The position numbers and the translations under genes were made by a program. From the NCBI GenBank assembly GCA_009731375.1, contig BJOX01000179.1, positions 279,904 to 343,903 of the forward strand: a DNA stretch of 64,000 nucleotides, given 5' to 3'. The notes under the pieces are model-generated. The model was not told the origin of the DNA. It ran no database searches and worked only from the letters and a program-made list of their open reading frames with translations. Source of the DNA: Paulinella micropora (Eukaryota > Cercozoa > Imbricatea > Euglyphida). This document shows, in pieces, positions 30,363 through 39,521 of the stretch (position 1 is its first letter; each line of letters begins with the position of its first letter).

Positions 30363-30573
30363 CTCTCGCGCGAGCCAGCCCCCGGCGCACCACGGCCTCG
30401 GGCCCAGTATCTTTGCTGCCCAGCAGGGCCGCACGGCAACACTCGCGCTGAAGGTTTAGGCCGGTCAGAGCTTCGGCGTCGGTGAAGCCCTCGCGCTGGA
30501 ACCGCACAAAGAGCTCCCACAGTCCGCCCAGCGGTTTGCCGCAGGGTACGCACACGACGGGTGCTAGCGACAT
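30307..30573 (-). CDS. RPB10: RNA polymerase subunit RPB10-like
   Basis: ATG 30573, 88 residues. The N-terminal 50 residues follow RPB10: PVVCVPCGKPLG (C8, C11 of the HCFTCGK-type motif), a helical stretch, then LTGLNLQRECCRAALL (C45, C46 of the RYCCR motif). These four cysteines bind zinc in all RPB10 proteins. Cellular RPB10 is about 65-70 residues; this one has an extra Arg/Ala/Gly-rich tail. RPB10 and RPB5 are both common subunits of the eukaryotic polymerases and occur in some large DNA viruses, so finding two in 15 kb suggests a virus-encoded polymerase whose large subunits lie outside the window. Confidence 0.8.
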   Translation of the reverse strand: MSLAPVVCVPCGKPLGGLWELFVRFQREGFTDAEALTGLNLQRECCRAALLGSKDTGPEAVVRRGLARARAKSGADGAPGAPLPGGQS

Positions 30574-31055
30574 GTGGCAGCGAAAAAAAAAGACCCAAAA
30601 ACCAAAAAAGAAAACCCGGTGCGGGAAAAGGGCAGGAAAAAAAATGTGTTTTCTTTGTTGCTGCTTGCATTAAAAAAAAGAACATCTGTACGCAGGGGAG
30701 AGAGGGAGGGAAAAGGACAGAAAGTAGGGAGGGAACCGGGGGGCAAAAGACGCCCCCCCCCTCCGGTTCTTGTCGTGTGTTGCGGGTTTTGTGGGAAAGA
30801 CGACGGCAGGGGGAGATGGGGGGGGGGATGGCGGGGTGTGGGCAAACAGGCCCCACGGTTCTTGTTGTGTTGCGGGTTTTGGGGAGGGGGGGAAGATGGC
30901 GGCGGGGGGGGGGGGGGGGATGGCATGTTCTGAGAACCAGCGAAACAAAAAAAGCGCCCAAATCAGCAAAAAACCAAAACAAAAGAAAAAAGGAAAAAGA
31001 CAGCCCCCCCCCGTTTTTTCGTGACTGCTCGTGTGCCCTTGCAAAAGTAAAAACA
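30574..31055. other. Intergenic, A/G-rich low complexity
   Basis: Divergent spacer between the RPB10-like gene and the plus-strand gene at 31056. It has A-runs, G-runs and two imperfect copies of GGTTCTTGT-TGTTGCGGGTTTTG-like sequence (about 30764-30790 and 30858-30881). ORFs on both strands are low complexity. Confidence 0.5.
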
Positions 31056-31942
31056 ATGAGCGACAATTTCGGGGCCGACGCGATGGAGACTACTTGGGCG
31101 CCGCAAGCAGCGGTGTTTTGCGAGGGAAAGCCCTGCGCCGACGACGAGGAGAGAATCTATGCAGGCGATATTATGTACACGTGCGGGAAATTCCGCAGCG
31201 AGGACCCCGACGATATGCTGCGCGTCTATAAATGGAACAGCCCCGCCATGGCTGCTATGCGCCCCGGAAACTGCAAGGTTCTGCTAGGCATTACGGACGA
31301 GACTCATTCACCCGGGGATGTTCCGAACAAGCTTATCCGTGTACAGACCGGCGGGCTGGCCATGCTGCCCCTAGCGGCTAGTACCCCCTTGGAGAAGTTT
31401 CCTTATACGGCAGTTTTGTGCTGGTGTCGGAAGACCAAGAGCAGCCACGGGCCCCCAAACGCCGCAGGCCGCTTGGCCCCAGCCGTCCGGAACTGCGACC
31501 CTGGAGACAGGAAAAGCGGGCTTTCCCCCGGGCAGAAGACCAAAAACTAACCACGTTAATTCGAAGCCTCCAAGGTAGTAAGGCGCCGGAGGTCCGCGTG
31601 CCGCCCGGGGGCGAATTCTACCGCCAGCACGGGAATGATTTCGAAAAATACGTAGTAGAGCACTTAGGCGGCCGCTCCCGTTTGCTGTTCTACGCGCAGG
31701 CCTGGACTTTGCAGATCACCAGGGAATGGAAGAGCCAAAATCTTGCGGCTGGTGACATCGCCCCGGTTATGGAGAGGCTCGTGGCCTGGCTTTTCGACGT
31801 GTCCAGAAGTTGTCTGCACGAACCTGTCGAGGGCTACGTGTGTTTGGGGCGCGTGCGGGGGCATGTAGAGGACAAACATTCCCTCGTGATCGAACTGACA
31901 CGCTCTACTTGGAGCAAGAACCCGGCCCGGTTGTTCTATTGA
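31056..31942 (+). CDS. Unrecognised protein, one frameshift
   Basis: ATG 31056 (MSDNFGADAMETTW). The first frame is believable to about 31410 (DIMYTCGKFRSEDPDDMLRVYKW, NCKVLLGITDETHSPGD, LEKFPYTAVL), then the plus-one frame carries on (FVLVSEDQEQPRAPKRRR, FEKYVVEHLGGRSRLLFYAQAW, VMERLVAWLFDVSRSCLHE, SLVIELTRSTW) to the stop at 31942. The shift sits at a T4 run. About 295 residues when joined, with a basic KRRR linker in the middle that could be a nuclear signal. No family recognised. It is the last GC-rich gene before the PLV block. Confidence 0.5.
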
Positions 31943-32040
31943 ACCAAATTAAAGAAAACCTCCCTCCCCCGAGGACAGATGCTGATTTGTTTTTTGGCTG
32001 CTGTATACGGAAAGTCTAGATTTATTTGTGAATAAAAAAC

Positions 32041-32160
32041 TTTTTTTTTTCTTGCTGGGTTTTTGAGGTGCCTCAAAAGAAGATGCAGGGCGCGGGGTGC
32101 GAACAGATAGTGCACAGGGCGCGCACGGACGGGTTGGAATGCCCCTGGTTTCCAAGAGAT
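32041..32160. other. Junction between GC-rich block and PLV
   Basis: GC-rich sequence (GCAGGGCGCGGGG...) changes to AT-rich PLV coding sequence near 32140 without a gap. The capsid reading frame of the PLV is coherent down to about ISWKPGAF and then runs into GC-rich codons that read as unrelated residues up to a stop at 31936. The exact break point is uncertain by some tens of bases. Confidence 0.6.
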
Positions 32161-32968
32161 AGGATATTCGGTCTTGAAAGAAAAGCTCTCACCAGCAATC
32201 TTTTGTTGGACACCCAAGATAACATTCGGGTCAGTTTCAACCGCAAGAAAGAGGTTAAGGTTGGTAATATTTGCTTGTTGTCCGAACGCCGCAGCACCTG
32301 CTCCAACACTCAAAGGATCAGTTCCATAAAACATTGTTTTGATAGTACCCTCCCACCCCATCCTCAAATTAAAACCAATAGTCTTATCAATTTCAAAAAT
32401 GGTTCCAAAAAGCATGCCAAGAGGAATAGACACATTGATAACAGGAGTAGCGGTGTTATCGCCTCCACCTTCAAAATACTTAGCCTCCTCATAAGCAACA
32501 TTTACAACAGAGGCGACACCAGTTCCAGCAGCGATGAGCAAATCGTTATTACGGCGGGCTGTGATGGGGGGTTGTGCTGCGAAATCTTGAACCCTTGACC
32601 CCAATGTTTGCACCATTTCAGTTATACGAGTGACGATGTGGGCGGATTCGTTACCAGCACTAGTATCACCAATGGCGGTGAAAGCAGTCTTACCATCATC
32701 AAGTTGAAAGGCATAACCAGCGTCTGTCATTGTCTTTCTATCAGCTAGCGAGGCTTGTGTATCATTAGGTGCATTACACTTTTGAAGCATAGCACCATAA
32801 CCACTCCCCGCCCCGTGGTTATCCGAAGCCATAAATCTATCATAAGAAATCTCAGGCTTCCAAATCATCTTAGTGTAATTTCCACATGTTGAAGATTACA
32901 CAGATACAGACCGCTTCGGCTCCGCAGTTCAATCGTTTTAATCATCGGAAGGCAGTCCATAGGAATTC
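32141..32968 (-). pseudogene. PLV major capsid protein, central part
   Basis: Continues the capsid gene whose 5' part is at 39517-39753; between them lies the copia element. From the target-site copy the frame reads PMDCLPMIKTIELRSRSGLYL and reaches a TGA overlapping an ATG at 32868; one missing base in an A-run near 32875-32880 explains the break. From 32868 it reads MIWKPEISYDRFMASDNH and about 240 further residues (NVSIPLGMLFGTIFEIDK, NLRMGWEGTIKTMFYG, ESFSFKTEYPISWKP). The C-terminus is missing at the junction near 32140. The MCP identity rests on its place beside penton, protease and ATPase genes and on its jelly-roll-like composition. Confidence 0.65.
32964..32968. repeat. Target-site duplication (left)
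   Basis: AATTC directly before the left LTR, matching AATTC directly after the right LTR at 39517-39521. Five base pairs is the usual size for Ty1/copia integration. Confidence 0.85.
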
Positions 32969-33538
32969 TGCCATAACTATGTATCCACTTAATTAAAGAT
33001 AAGGTACGGAACAGACTTAATAATCCCTCATCCCGGCATCAAACAGTACTTCAGATACCTACAGCAGTTTAATTTGTGATCTCGACAAGATACGGAACCG
33101 ATTTGTCTATCATGTGAATGCGGTTCTATCGATACGTATCATCGCGTGCTAGATACGTATTATATAACCTTTAAGTAACATGGATCGCACTGTCGTGCAA
33201 TCATATGATTAGGCAAATCATCCCATGAATTAGGTGTAATGAGGGAAGAAGTTACAGGGAATTCTGGCCGGTAGATTCGTTAAATATTGTTAGTTGACAG
33301 AAATGAAATTGACAATGTTAAATGGTAATATATTGGAAGTGATATGAAAAACATTATTGCCGGTCGTTACTGTAATTAACGGTAAATATAGATAATATAA
33401 ATGATTATATATAAACTTGAATAAAATGATTTAACTTCGGACTTGAAGTAGAAATTATTTTATCTTTTACTGATGTGTAAACTACAACTTGAAGGGATAT
33501 CCGAAGAACTATAATTATATGAATATATAATGATAACA
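32969..33538 (-). repeat. 3' LTR of copia element
   Basis: 570 bp, AT-rich, starts TGTTATC at 33538 and ends at 32969 on the minus strand. A purine tract lies directly before it in element sense. Nearly identical to 38946-39516. Confidence 0.9.
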
Positions 33539-33546
33539 CTCCCCCC
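33539..33546 (-). promoter_or_regulatory. Polypurine tract of copia element
   Basis: In element sense GGGGGGAG sits immediately before the 3' LTR (CTCCCCCC on the plus strand). This is the expected position and composition for the plus-strand DNA primer site. Confidence 0.7.
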
Positions 33547-33959
33547 GGACAATATATCCGCCATGGAAATATCATCATGAACATTTGCGGTGGCGGAGAG
33601 GCCAGTATGATTTATACATAGTTATGTGTAAATATGTTCGTGAGGGGAAAGTAGAAATTATCATATATGGAAAAATTATCATTAATGTGCAAGAATAAAT
33701 ATGAGCATGACATGCATAACTCAAAAAAAAATTCTGACTTGTTAGGATTTACGAAGCGCATTAGCGCGATGTCGGATTAATTGTCCCTATTAGCTTTATT
33801 CTACTGAGGATAGTAGATTATAGACATACAAAATGTCAATTCTATAAATTTGCGACAAAGTCGCTACAGTCATCAGTATAATTGAACGGCGAAGAGCGTT
33901 GTACAAAAAAATTAGAAATTGTCTTTTGAACGCTCTGAATAACATTACTTGGTACGAAC

Positions 33960-36900
33960 TTACTCGACTTGCTTCGACTTTTTGCCTTTGCGCTTTCGAG
34001 CACGAACAACGTACTGGCTGAGGGTTGGGCTGAGCGCATCGGATCGAAAGAGTCTTGCCGGGGCGTCTTCATCGTCGGCCATGCATGAAGCGAGGGGCAC
34101 GGTGATCTGGTCGATGAACGTGCGATGGGCCGGTGCGGGGAGGGCTTTCGTAAAGATATCCGCCCTGTTTTGAGTAGTGTTGACGTATCGGGGCGTCAGT
34201 CGGCCTTCTCGGACTACTTCGACGATGTAGTGATGGCGCAGGTCCAGATGACGTGCGCGCGGGCTTCCCATTCCATTGGAGGACGAGGTGATAGCTCCCC
34301 GGTTGTCAGCAAGTAAGGGAGTTGGTAAATTGATCGGTGCTCGTAGCTCGGAGATTAGCAAATGCTGGAGCGCGATAGCGGTGCGCGCGGTATTGGACAT
34401 AGCCATGGTTTCGGAGATCTGGGTCGATGTAGCCACGGTAGTCTGGCGTTTGCTTTCCCAATGCACGGGGCCGGTCAATTCGTGTAGCTCGCCGGTGCGC
34501 GATCGCTTGGTGAACTTGCAGCTACCCAGCATCGCGTCGGACCAGTGTGCGTCGTCGTCATTGAGCTGAAAGGTTGGCAGACCGGGGGCGTTTCCGGACT
34601 GTGTCGGGTCCGTTTTTATGCGAACCTTTTGGTCGACCGTTTGGGTGAGTTCGTTGGGGAAAGGGTTGGGTTGAGGAATGGGAGGGTTGTCAAACTCCCA
34701 AGGTCGCTGCAACACTTTTGCTGTGTGCCCTCTTTCCCATATGTCGAACTTCACGTTTCGGGCTTCAACAATTTTTGCTGTCCCTTTTACCAAAACCCGG
34801 TAAAGGCGGCGAAAAATGTTGAAGCCTGTAAGTGATCCCGGTTGTGCCATTGGTCTGTTTAAGCCTTTTTGCACACGAACGAATGCTAAGCAACCGACTG
34901 GACGCAAGAAATCCAAAGGGAATTTCCTTTTGAGGGTGACCTCATAAGGAGATTGTCCTTTGTATTTTCCGGATGATTGCGGGGTGATCATCCGTATTGC
35001 ATGTTCAGCTCTTTCGCATTCTTCCCATAAATTGTTGGGGAATTTTGCGTCGAGCATGATTGCGTTAGCTCGTTTCGTGCCTGTTTGAAAATCGCGTTCG
35101 GCAATGGAATTAAGACGAGGCTCGCCCGGTGGGGTGTGCTTCATAATAATTCCTTTGTTGTTGCAATGTTCAACAAGGCCAGAAGAGATAAACTCGCCAT
35201 CTAACCTGACTTGCTTAATCTTCACGCCGGTCTGTCTTTCAAAGAAGGCAAACACCTTGACCACCCATGGGAGGTAAAGTTGTGCCTTCCTTGAAGGAAG
35301 ATAAATTTTGAAGGCGAATTTGCCTTTGGTCTCAAGGATCAAAAGTATATAGTAATTGCCTTGCAGCGATACTGTATACTTGGGACCCTTGAAATCCATG
35401 CAGATTGCTTCAAAAGTTTTGAACTGTTGGTCCAGAAGTTCATGGTCTGTGAAGAAAGGAAGCTTGCGAGGTGAGCTAAGAGTGCATGCATGGCAGAGGT
35501 GAGCAAGTTTAGTCTCCCAATGGGGATCTTTGATTGTTCTGCCTAGTGCTGCTGCTACTTGTTTCATAGCCTTTGCCATGCCATGACCGCTTAGTCTATG
35601 TGCCTCTAATGCTGAGATGGACTGTTTGCTAGCTTTGCGATTGACACTGAAGTTGACCTTGACGTCTTTGTTGTCGTTGTGTGTTTGTGTTTGTGACTGT
35701 GGGAAAAACCGTCTGTTGGGGTCAAGTGGTGTGTCATCTCTTGTGTCTGAACGATAAAGCAAGTTGGGCATCATTCTTCCTCTAATCTTGATCAAGCTAG
35801 GGTCAATGTTGATGGAGTGGTGTAAGACTATAGCTTGATTATTTTGGAAGATGGTTGCGTACCCATGCTTGTTGTCTAATATGCCAGGTGAAACCAATGA
35901 GTAAGGCGTGCTATCGGCTATCAGGGAGTCAGGGAGGAGGAAGCTAGACGCGCTACCTTCTCCTGGTACTGTCTCCCAATGAAATGTTGCCTTCTTAGTA
36001 ATTTGTATGGTTTCGGCTGATATGCCTGACAGATGTGCTGCGGGGCCGGTGGTCACATGATCAATCGATGATTTTGGATGAACGATTGTTCGATTTGTTC
36101 CAGAGTCAAAAACAGTATGAATGTTTGGTGCGGAGCCAAGCAAACATTGACTGTTGTTGTCTGTGGTTGTAGGGTTGACCTCCGGCGTTTGAGATGGGTC
36201 GAAGAAGACCATCGTAAACGGCTTGATCTGGCGGTATGGATCCTGTCGAAGACGCTCATTGATGTCTATATTTCCTTGAATAAGGATCCTATTGCCTTTG
36301 ACTGGATCGTATGTGGGGAATCCAGCCAGTCGCCGGAACATAGCGCGGATGGCTTCTCCTTCTATCGAGAGCGGCCGTTTCGCAGCTATTCGCAGAGATT
36401 GTTCCCCAGTGGGAATAATTTCGTAACGCATAAGGCGTTGGTAGGCGAATAGAGCGAAGCGGTAGTTAACACTGCCTATACCGCAACTAGGCAGTACGTC
36501 TTTTGCTGTCTGCGTTCTCATGCTAGCGTTCGCAGGCGTGCGTGCGAATTGGCAGAATCGGTAATGTGCTGCCCAAACATTCTTTTGACAAGTTTGATTG
36601 CAGTACTTTACCCATCCACATCCATTGCAGGTAGACAGTTTATGTTTGTGTGTGTACTGTCTGTCGCAGTGTTCGCAGAAAGTTGGGGGGCGAGGCGGAG
36701 ATGAAGGCAAGCCAATAGGTATCATTCCATTATCATGATATAAGACGCATTGATTGCATATGTTTGGCTTGCTTTGCCAACCTGATGGTAAGATGTTGAA
36801 ACGTAACCGGTAAGACCAGTAGTCCATTTCAACAAGCTTAGCATGGTTGAATGCAAAGTGTACATCGCCTGCCCAAAAAGCGGGTGCGTTAGGAAAAACA

Positions 36901-38951
36901 GGATGGGATTCTGATGTTTCAAGCAATACTTCAGGCGAACGAAGTATTGCTGGAAGTTCCTTTCCACATCTTGTTGCTGGTCTATGCCAGGGGTCACCTG
37001 GTATAGGCTTTCCTGAACTGCTGAGTGGTGTGATCATCTCCTCTGTGAGCCACTCTAGCTTAGGTTTTAAACTAACAAGCTTTCCATTTGGGTACCACGG
37101 GTCTTCTCTCGGGAAGACATAGGATTTTGGTGCATCAACTCTCCAGATGGGTGGCCAGTGGAGAGGTGGCACTGGATACCCCTGTGGTTCCCCAAATTGT
37201 CTGTAGAGCTTTTGAATATAGACGAAAACGTTCAGCTTCGTTTGAAAGTCGTTTTCGTCTAATTGTTGAGCTCTAGTTAAGCTTTCCCAAGGTATGTCAG
37301 CGGGTCTATTACCCGGTGTGTTAATGAAATCTTGATGCGGATTTACGACGCCGAAGGCCTGCGGAAGCGGCGCTTCGCCTTCGTAAAGCGGATCAAATTC
37401 AGTAGGCGGGTGCATAAAACCACTAGGTTCTGACGTAGTGCTAGCTGGTCTATGTGGGTGTTCAGCCGCTGCAGCTGTACTTACTACTTCTTCAATAGGT
37501 GACTGGCCTATTGAGTCTGTAGTATTTACAACTGGGGCGGTAGATGTTGTTTGTGGAGCTGGCATGGCGGGGGGAATAGAATGTGACAGTATTGCCCCCG
37601 GCATGGAGTCTACAGGTAGTCTTTCAAAAGATGATAATAGGAGGCGGAATTTTACTTCGGCTTGCTCATCTTCTGTATTCGTATAACTCTCTGCAGGCTC
37701 TGTGTCGCTCTCAACATCAACAACGTCTCGCATCATGCCGCACCATCCATCATCACACTCATCGCCTTTGTCTTCGTCATAGGTGTCCTGATCTATGTCT
37801 TCGACTTCTTGTGCAAAGTGGACGCGGTGTGATGTTGGTGATCTACCTCGCTGCGTTGCACGCTGGTTCCGGGGATTGTGCCGTGAAGGACCCGGACTTG
37901 AGGAGCGACGTGGGCTGCGAGAACGTGAGCGACTACGCCCGCTTCCGTAAATTTCCCTCCGAATCGGGCAATCATATGGGCGATGCCACGGATATTGGGC
38001 GCACGACTTTTGGGGAGGGGGAAGCGGTACGCATTTGTTTTGACAATCTTTCACTCGATGAGGTCCACGACAAGAGTGACATTTGATTATTGTTTTACGT
38101 TCGATACGTGTGTCTCGAGCGTAGAACAACGGTGTCTTGTCGGGTTTGTTGTTGAGTGATAGTTTGCCAAGGTCAAGCGTAAGTTTATCCGACTGTACTA
38201 ATGATTTTATGTATGTGCAGAGTTCGCGAAACGTTGGGCGATCTGCATCATTCAACGGGGTATAGTACCGGACATTTGCTTTCTCACCTAACTTGGTGTG
38301 TGTTGCTTTGTTCAGTTTGATGAGGAGCTCGTTGCATTTGTAGCCCTCATCAAAGTTTTGTGTTTCCGAGATTTTCTCTAGCCGCCATTTGAACTTATTG
38401 ATCCACGCCTCAACGTCCTCAGCAGGTCGCAGTTGGTCAGCAACGTGCTGTGCCTGGAGTTGAGCCGTGTTAATAGTTCCTAATTGACCGAATTCGTTGA
38501 TGAGAGCGTGCCACATTTGGTGTGGTTCTCTACCAGCGGATCGGATTGCAACTAAGGCGGGATGGTTAGAGACAGTCTCGGAAATTATTGAACGGGTTTT
38601 AACTTTTAGTTTCAAAGACAGTACAGGGGAAAAACAGTTTTCCAATTGTGCAAATGTTGGGGCAGCAGGTATGCCAGCAAGAGCAATTCTCAGATCAGCA
38701 TCAGGGTCGACAGCAGGCAGAGCAGGTGGGGGACCTGGGGTTATTAGCAGTTTCAGCTCAGCGTTGGTCAGGGGCGAGTTCGGGTCTCGCAAGAAAATCA
38801 GCAGTCGGGGATCCACTCCCTCGCAGAATTGCAACGCAGACCAGCGAAAGTTGTCAAAGTCGTAGGCGTGTTCTATCGACTTAGTGACATGAGGCGGGAG
38901 GTGGGGGACCTTAAGTGTCAACTTAGTAGCGGTAGGCTCGTAACCTGCCAT
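33960..38951 (-). CDS. Copia gag-pol polyprotein without reverse transcriptase, 1663 aa
   Basis: One uninterrupted frame from ATG 38951. Gag: residues ~1-300, with a zinc knuckle CHSC-RGPH-RVKDC near 287-300. Residues ~757-797 contain an extra CEHC...CNGCGWVKYCNQTCQ...H-x3-C cluster of MYND type, not a standard copia part. Protease: FDSGTNRTIVH near 947. Integrase: H-x4-H...C-x2-C (HRLSGH, CHAC) and the triad in CMDFKG, RLDGEF and IAERDFQTG, then a conserved NLWEE and a GF-x-IFRRLY C-terminal part. About 60 residues after the integrase domain comes RNase H (HWSDAMLG, ADNRGAI, HLDLRHHYI, ADIFTKALP). The whole RT region including YVDD is absent. The open frame suggests recent loss or selection for the remaining parts. 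Confidence 0.9.
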   Translation of the reverse strand: MAGYEPTATKLTLKVPHLPPHVTKSIEHAYDFDNFRWSALQFCEGVDPRLLIFLRDPNSPLTNAELKLLITPGPPPALPAVDPDADLRIALAGIPAAPTFAQLENCFSPVLSLKLKVKTRSIISETVSNHPALVAIRSAGREPHQMWHALINEFGQLGTINTAQLQAQHVADQLRPAEDVEAWINKFKWRLEKISETQNFDEGYKCNELLIKLNKATHTKLGEKANVRYYTPLNDADRPTFRELCTYIKSLVQSDKLTLDLGKLSLNNKPDKTPLFYARDTRIERKTIIKCHSCRGPHRVKDCQNKCVPLPPPQKSCAQYPWHRPYDCPIRREIYGSGRSRSRSRSPRRSSSPGPSRHNPRNQRATQRGRSPTSHRVHFAQEVEDIDQDTYDEDKGDECDDGWCGMMRDVVDVESDTEPAESYTNTEDEQAEVKFRLLLSSFERLPVDSMPGAILSHSIPPAMPAPQTTSTAPVVNTTDSIGQSPIEEVVSTAAAAEHPHRPASTTSEPSGFMHPPTEFDPLYEGEAPLPQAFGVVNPHQDFINTPGNRPADIPWESLTRAQQLDENDFQTKLNVFVYIQKLYRQFGEPQGYPVPPLHWPPIWRVDAPKSYVFPREDPWYPNGKLVSLKPKLEWLTEEMITPLSSSGKPIPGDPWHRPATRCGKELPAILRSPEVLLETSESHPVFPNAPAFWAGDVHFAFNHAKLVEMDYWSYRLRFNILPSGWQSKPNICNQCVLYHDNGMIPIGLPSSPPRPPTFCEHCDRQYTHKHKLSTCNGCGWVKYCNQTCQKNVWAAHYRFCQFARTPANASMRTQTAKDVLPSCGIGSVNYRFALFAYQRLMRYEIIPTGEQSLRIAAKRPLSIEGEAIRAMFRRLAGFPTYDPVKGNRILIQGNIDINERLRQDPYRQIKPFTMVFFDPSQTPEVNPTTTDNNSQCLLGSAPNIHTVFDSGTNRTIVHPKSSIDHVTTGPAAHLSGISAETIQITKKATFHWETVPGEGSASSFLLPDSLIADSTPYSLVSPGILDNKHGYATIFQNNQAIVLHHSINIDPSLIKIRGRMMPNLLYRSDTRDDTPLDPNRRFFPQSQTQTHNDNKDVKVNFSVNRKASKQSISALEAHRLSGHGMAKAMKQVAAALGRTIKDPHWETKLAHLCHACTLSSPRKLPFFTDHELLDQQFKTFEAICMDFKGPKYTVSLQGNYYILLILETKGKFAFKIYLPSRKAQLYLPWVVKVFAFFERQTGVKIKQVRLDGEFISSGLVEHCNNKGIIMKHTPPGEPRLNSIAERDFQTGTKRANAIMLDAKFPNNLWEECERAEHAIRMITPQSSGKYKGQSPYEVTLKRKFPLDFLRPVGCLAFVRVQKGLNRPMAQPGSLTGFNIFRRLYRVLVKGTAKIVEARNVKFDIWERGHTAKVLQRPWEFDNPPIPQPNPFPNELTQTVDQKVRIKTDPTQSGNAPGLPTFQLNDDDAHWSDAMLGSCKFTKRSRTGELHELTGPVHWESKRQTTVATSTQISETMAMSNTARTAIALQHLLISELRAPINLPTPLLADNRGAITSSSNGMGSPRARHLDLRHHYIVEVVREGRLTPRYVNTTQNRADIFTKALPAPAHRTFIDQITVPLASCMADDEDAPARLFRSDALSPTLSQYVVRARKRKGKKSKQVE
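38929..38945 (-). promoter_or_regulatory. Candidate primer-binding site (half-tRNA type)
   Basis: Directly inside the 5' LTR the element reads GGTTACGAGCCTAC. Its complement together with three LTR bases folds as a perfect anticodon arm: stem GTAGG / CCTGC and seven-base loop CTCGTAA (38932-38948). Priming by the 5' half of a cleaved tRNA at this place is known for Drosophila copia. The loop has CGT where initiator Met tRNA has CAT. It lies within the first gag codons. Confidence 0.4.
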
Positions 38952-39516
38952 AACTATGTATCCACTTAATTAAAGATAAGGTACGGAACAGACTTAATAA
39001 TCCCTCATCCCGGCATCAAACAGTACTTCAGATACCTACAGCAGTTTAATTAGTGATCTCGACAAGATACGGAAACCGATTTGTCTATCATGTGAATGCG
39101 GTTCTATCGATACGTATCATCGCGTGCTAGATACGTATTATATAACCTTTAAGTAACATGGATCGCACTGTCGTGCAATCATATGATTAGGCAAATCATC
39201 CCATGAATTAGGTGTAATGAGGGAAGAAGTTACAGGGAATTCTGGCCGGTAGATTCGTTAAATATTGTTAGTTGACAGAAATGAAATTGACAATGTTAAA
39301 TGGTAATATATTGGAAGTGATATGAAAAACATTATTGCCGGTCGTTACTGTAATTAACGGTAAATATAGATAATATAAATGATTATATATAAACTTGAAT
39401 AAAATGATTTAACTTCGGACTTGAAGTAGAAATTATTTTATCTTTTACTGATGTGTAAACTACAACTTGAAGGGATATCCGAAGAACTATAATTATATGA
39501 ATATATAATGATAACA
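38946..39516 (-). repeat. 5' LTR of copia element
   Basis: 571 bp, TGTTATC at 39516 to TATGGCA at 38946 on the minus strand. The gag ATG (38949-38951) lies within its last six bases, so the element has virtually no untranslated leader. Confidence 0.9.
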
Positions 39517-39521
39517 AATTC
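39517..39521. repeat. Target-site duplication (right)
   Basis: AATTC, the second copy of the five-base duplication flanking the copia element. Confidence 0.85.

Larger units (their letters stand above)
32969..39516 (-). mobile_element. Ty1/copia LTR retrotransposon, inserted in PLV capsid gene
   Basis: 6,548 bp, minus-strand orientation. Both LTRs begin TGTTATC and end TATGGCA in element sense, so they have the canonical TG...CA ends, and they are flanked by a perfect AATTC duplication. The LTRs differ at only a few positions (for example AATTTGTG against AATTAGTG, and GGAACC against GGAAACC), which means a recent insertion. Order in the polyprotein is gag, protease, integrase, RNase H, which is the copia order; the reverse transcriptase is missing. 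Such an element cannot copy itself but may move with help from an intact relative. Confidence 0.9.

Noticed and set aside
32887-32968. TGTTGAAG at 32887 as the left end of the LTR
   Set aside because: The right LTR has no matching 82 bases. With the end at 32969 both LTRs match, have CA ends and a perfect five-base target duplication, and the 82 bases read as capsid codons.
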